20,618 bases of DNA from a virus, in IMG/VR virus record IMGVR_UViG_3300022745_000159, positions 1 through 20,618 of that record; one strand, given 5' to 3'. Both the position numbers and the translations under genes were made by a program. Position 1 is the stretch's first letter, and each line of letters begins with the position of its first letter. Positions 19,231 through 20,618 of this stretch are shown here, piece after piece. Below the pieces are notes generated by a model. That model was not told the DNA's origin. It searched no databases and saw only the letters and a list, made by a program, of their open reading frames with translations.

Positions 19231-19696
19231 GTACGTGGTCATTCAGGGTGGGGTCGAGTTGCGGCTTGCCCTGAACGCGATGGCCGCACGTGAGGACCGG
19301 GCCACCCGGTTGGCGGTGCGGGAACTCGCCGCACGGCTGATCAGGTACGCGAAACGGGAAGCGTCGGGCCCTGCCCGGGGGGGTGGGGTGCGGCGGAACC
19401 GGAAGGGTGAGGTCGTACCCCACCACTCGGGTGGGCCCGGTGTGGTGACCGGTCACCTACGCCGGTCGATCCTGGTGTTGAACGAGGGGCGGCAGGGGCC
19501 GTTTTCGTGGTTCACGCGGGTCGCTCCCCGGACCCCGTACGCGCGTCGCCTGGAACTGGGGTTCGTCGGGGCTGACTCGCGGGGTCGCCGGTACACGCAA
19601 CCCCCCTACCCGTACATGCGGCCCGCGTTGCGCAAGGTCGACGCGGAAGCGAATAAGGTGTTCGTGCGTGTGTGGCGCAAGGCAGAGGAGGGGTAA
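19223..19696 (+). CDS. HK97 gp10-like tail completion or connector protein
   Basis: The product is 157 aa from GTG 19223, overlapping the chaperone stop by 8 bases. The pattern fits the HK97 gp10 family: an N-terminal helix with LALNAMAAREDRATRLAVRE, a TGHLRRSILV strand, WFTRVAPRTPYARRLELGF, and the closing PPYPYMRPALRKV. Members normally sit in the neck cluster, before the tail terminator. Here the gene is placed between the chaperones and the tape measure. A ribosome-binding site is weak (GCGTCGGGTGG region), so it may depend on translational coupling. Confidence 0.75.
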   Translation: MAEYVVIQGGVELRLALNAMAAREDRATRLAVRELAARLIRYAKREASGPARGGGVRRNRKGEVVPHHSGGPGVVTGHLRRSILVLNEGRQGPFSWFTRVAPRTPYARRLELGFVGADSRGRRYTQPPYPYMRPALRKVDAEANKVFVRVWRKAEEG

Positions 19697-19699
19697 CCG

Positions 19700-20618
19700 G
19701 TGGCCGATGAACTTCCCCCCGTTGTCGCCCGGCTGATCGCGGACACCAGTGACTTCAATGAGAAGTTCCGTGCCGCGGCGGTAGAGGCTGACAAATCGAA
19801 CGGGAAGACCGAGGAATCGTCCAACCGGATGGGGAAGACCGTCCACACGGTCTTCAAAGCCATGGGCGAAGACGTCGGTGCGACCGTGTCTGAGTTCGCG
19901 ACACTCGCCAAGTACATGGCGATCCTGGGTGCGGCGTCCGCGGCGGGGACGATCGCGGCAGGTGGTGTGATCGCGGCGGTCCCGATCGTGTTCGCGGGTG
20001 CCGCAGCGAAGATCCTTGCGGACAACGAGAAAGTGAAGGCGTCGTTCACCAGTCTCGGTGATCACGTGAAGACGAGCCTCACGTCCGCGGCACAACCCCT
20101 GGTCCCCGTTTTTCAGAACGTTGCGGGTCAGCTACGGTCCGCGTTCGACAGTATTCTGCCGTCGATCCGGACGATCTTCTCATCGCTCGGACCCCTGGTG
20201 ACCACCCTCACGTCCGGCATCACCGCGTTCGCGACGAACGCCATGCCCGGGCTGGTCGACGTGGTCAAGTCCGCGGGTCCGGTCATGACCGGCTTGAAAG
20301 ACCTTTTCTCCGGGTTGGGTGACGGGCTGGGTGCCCTGCTGTCGAACATTGCACGGGCGGCCGCCCCGATCGGGTCGGCGTTCACCACCCTGGGCGCGAT
20401 GATCGGCCCCATACTTGACGATCTTGGCCGGGTGTTGGGTGATCTGGCCCGTGCGGGTGCGCCGATCCTGAACGCGTTGCTCCCGATCGTGGAAGAACTG
20501 GTGTTCGCGTTGGCGGACGCGTTGGGCCCGGCGTTGGACGGCATCGGGTCGTCGGTGTCCACGGCGCTGTCCGCCCTGGCGCCGGTCGCGTCCGCGTTCG
20601 GGGACCTGATGCGGGCCA
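19700..20618 (+). CDS. Tape measure protein, N-terminal part (partial at right edge)
   Basis: It starts at GTG 19700 with the strong AGAGGAGGGG at 19684-19693. The reading frame runs to the right edge, 306 codons seen. The opening VARLIADTSDFNEKFRAAAV is typical of tape measure proteins. A charged helix follows, then an alanine/glycine-rich hydrophobic region (about 70-105) that may insert in the host membrane at ejection. Next are repeated helical blocks with FSGLGDGLGALLSNI and LGAMIGPILDDLGRVL. This protein sets tail length and is the first to leave at ejection. Any lysozyme or peptidase domain would lie beyond the window. Confidence 0.93.
   Translation, partial: MADELPPVVARLIADTSDFNEKFRAAAVEADKSNGKTEESSNRMGKTVHTVFKAMGEDVGATVSEFATLAKYMAILGAASAAGTIAAGGVIAAVPIVFAGAAAKILADNEKVKASFTSLGDHVKTSLTSAAQPLVPVFQNVAGQLRSAFDSILPSIRTIFSSLGPLVTTLTSGITAFATNAMPGLVDVVKSAGPVMTGLKDLFSGLGDGLGALLSNIARAAAPIGSAFTTLGAMIGPILDDLGRVLGDLARAGAPILNALLPIVEELVFALADALGPALDGIGSSVSTALSALAPVASAFGDLMRA

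Overview
The window is a stretch of a tailed-phage (siphovirus-type) genome, or a prophage, from an actinomycete host. I infer the host from the very high GC content, the frequent GTG starts, the strong G/C third-position bias, and the style of the head genes (small terminase with a CxnHGG zinc motif, MuF-type head protein, protease with fused domains). No integrase, tRNA, rRNA, insertion sequence or CRISPR array is visible, so the window alone does not show whether the phage is temperate. Both ends cut through genes.

Layout. (1) 1-1050: the C-terminal part of a probable replication or DNA-binding protein. Its coding sequence carries three copies of a 16-bp near-palindrome, a 10-bp inverted repeat and an AT-richer direct repeat, which together look like a replication origin. 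A small zinc-binding ORF follows. (2) 1153-5778: a rightward accessory region of two transcription units. The first is a 122-aa protein followed by four overlapping genes that look like a tandem family of small paralogues. The second starts behind a promoter and a leader hairpin. It has a 398-aa acidic protein whose N-terminus resembles the same family, a 172-aa protein, four micro-membrane proteins (32-50 aa) and two zinc-type small proteins, nearly all joined by ATGA/GTGA overlaps. A perfect 16-bp terminator stem (5781-5824) closes it. (3) 5856-6436: a leftward island of three small genes, two with zinc-like cysteine pairs, under a promoter with an overlapping inverted repeat. (4) 6556-8952: packaging genes, with a small terminase, an Xre-type HTH gene, and a large terminase. 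(5) 8959-15628: head genes, with a portal, a MuF-like protein, a protease-scaffold fusion with an apparent internal scaffold start, and a major capsid protein with an extra domain. (6) 15711-20618: connector and tail genes, with an adaptor, tail terminator, tail tube, tail assembly chaperones joined by a predicted -1 frameshift, an HK97 gp10-like protein, and the start of the tape measure gene.

Functionally, groups 4-6 form one rightward late module: packaging motor and portal, procapsid assembly and maturation, neck, then tail. Groups 1-3 are the replication and accessory end. The points most worth following are the tandem paralogue family and its operon of micro-proteins, a promoter motif shared between divergent units (with three apparently leaderless genes), the origin-like repeats inside the first gene, the nested scaffold start, and a reversal of strand composition near 8.4-9.6 kb although all genes there run the same way.
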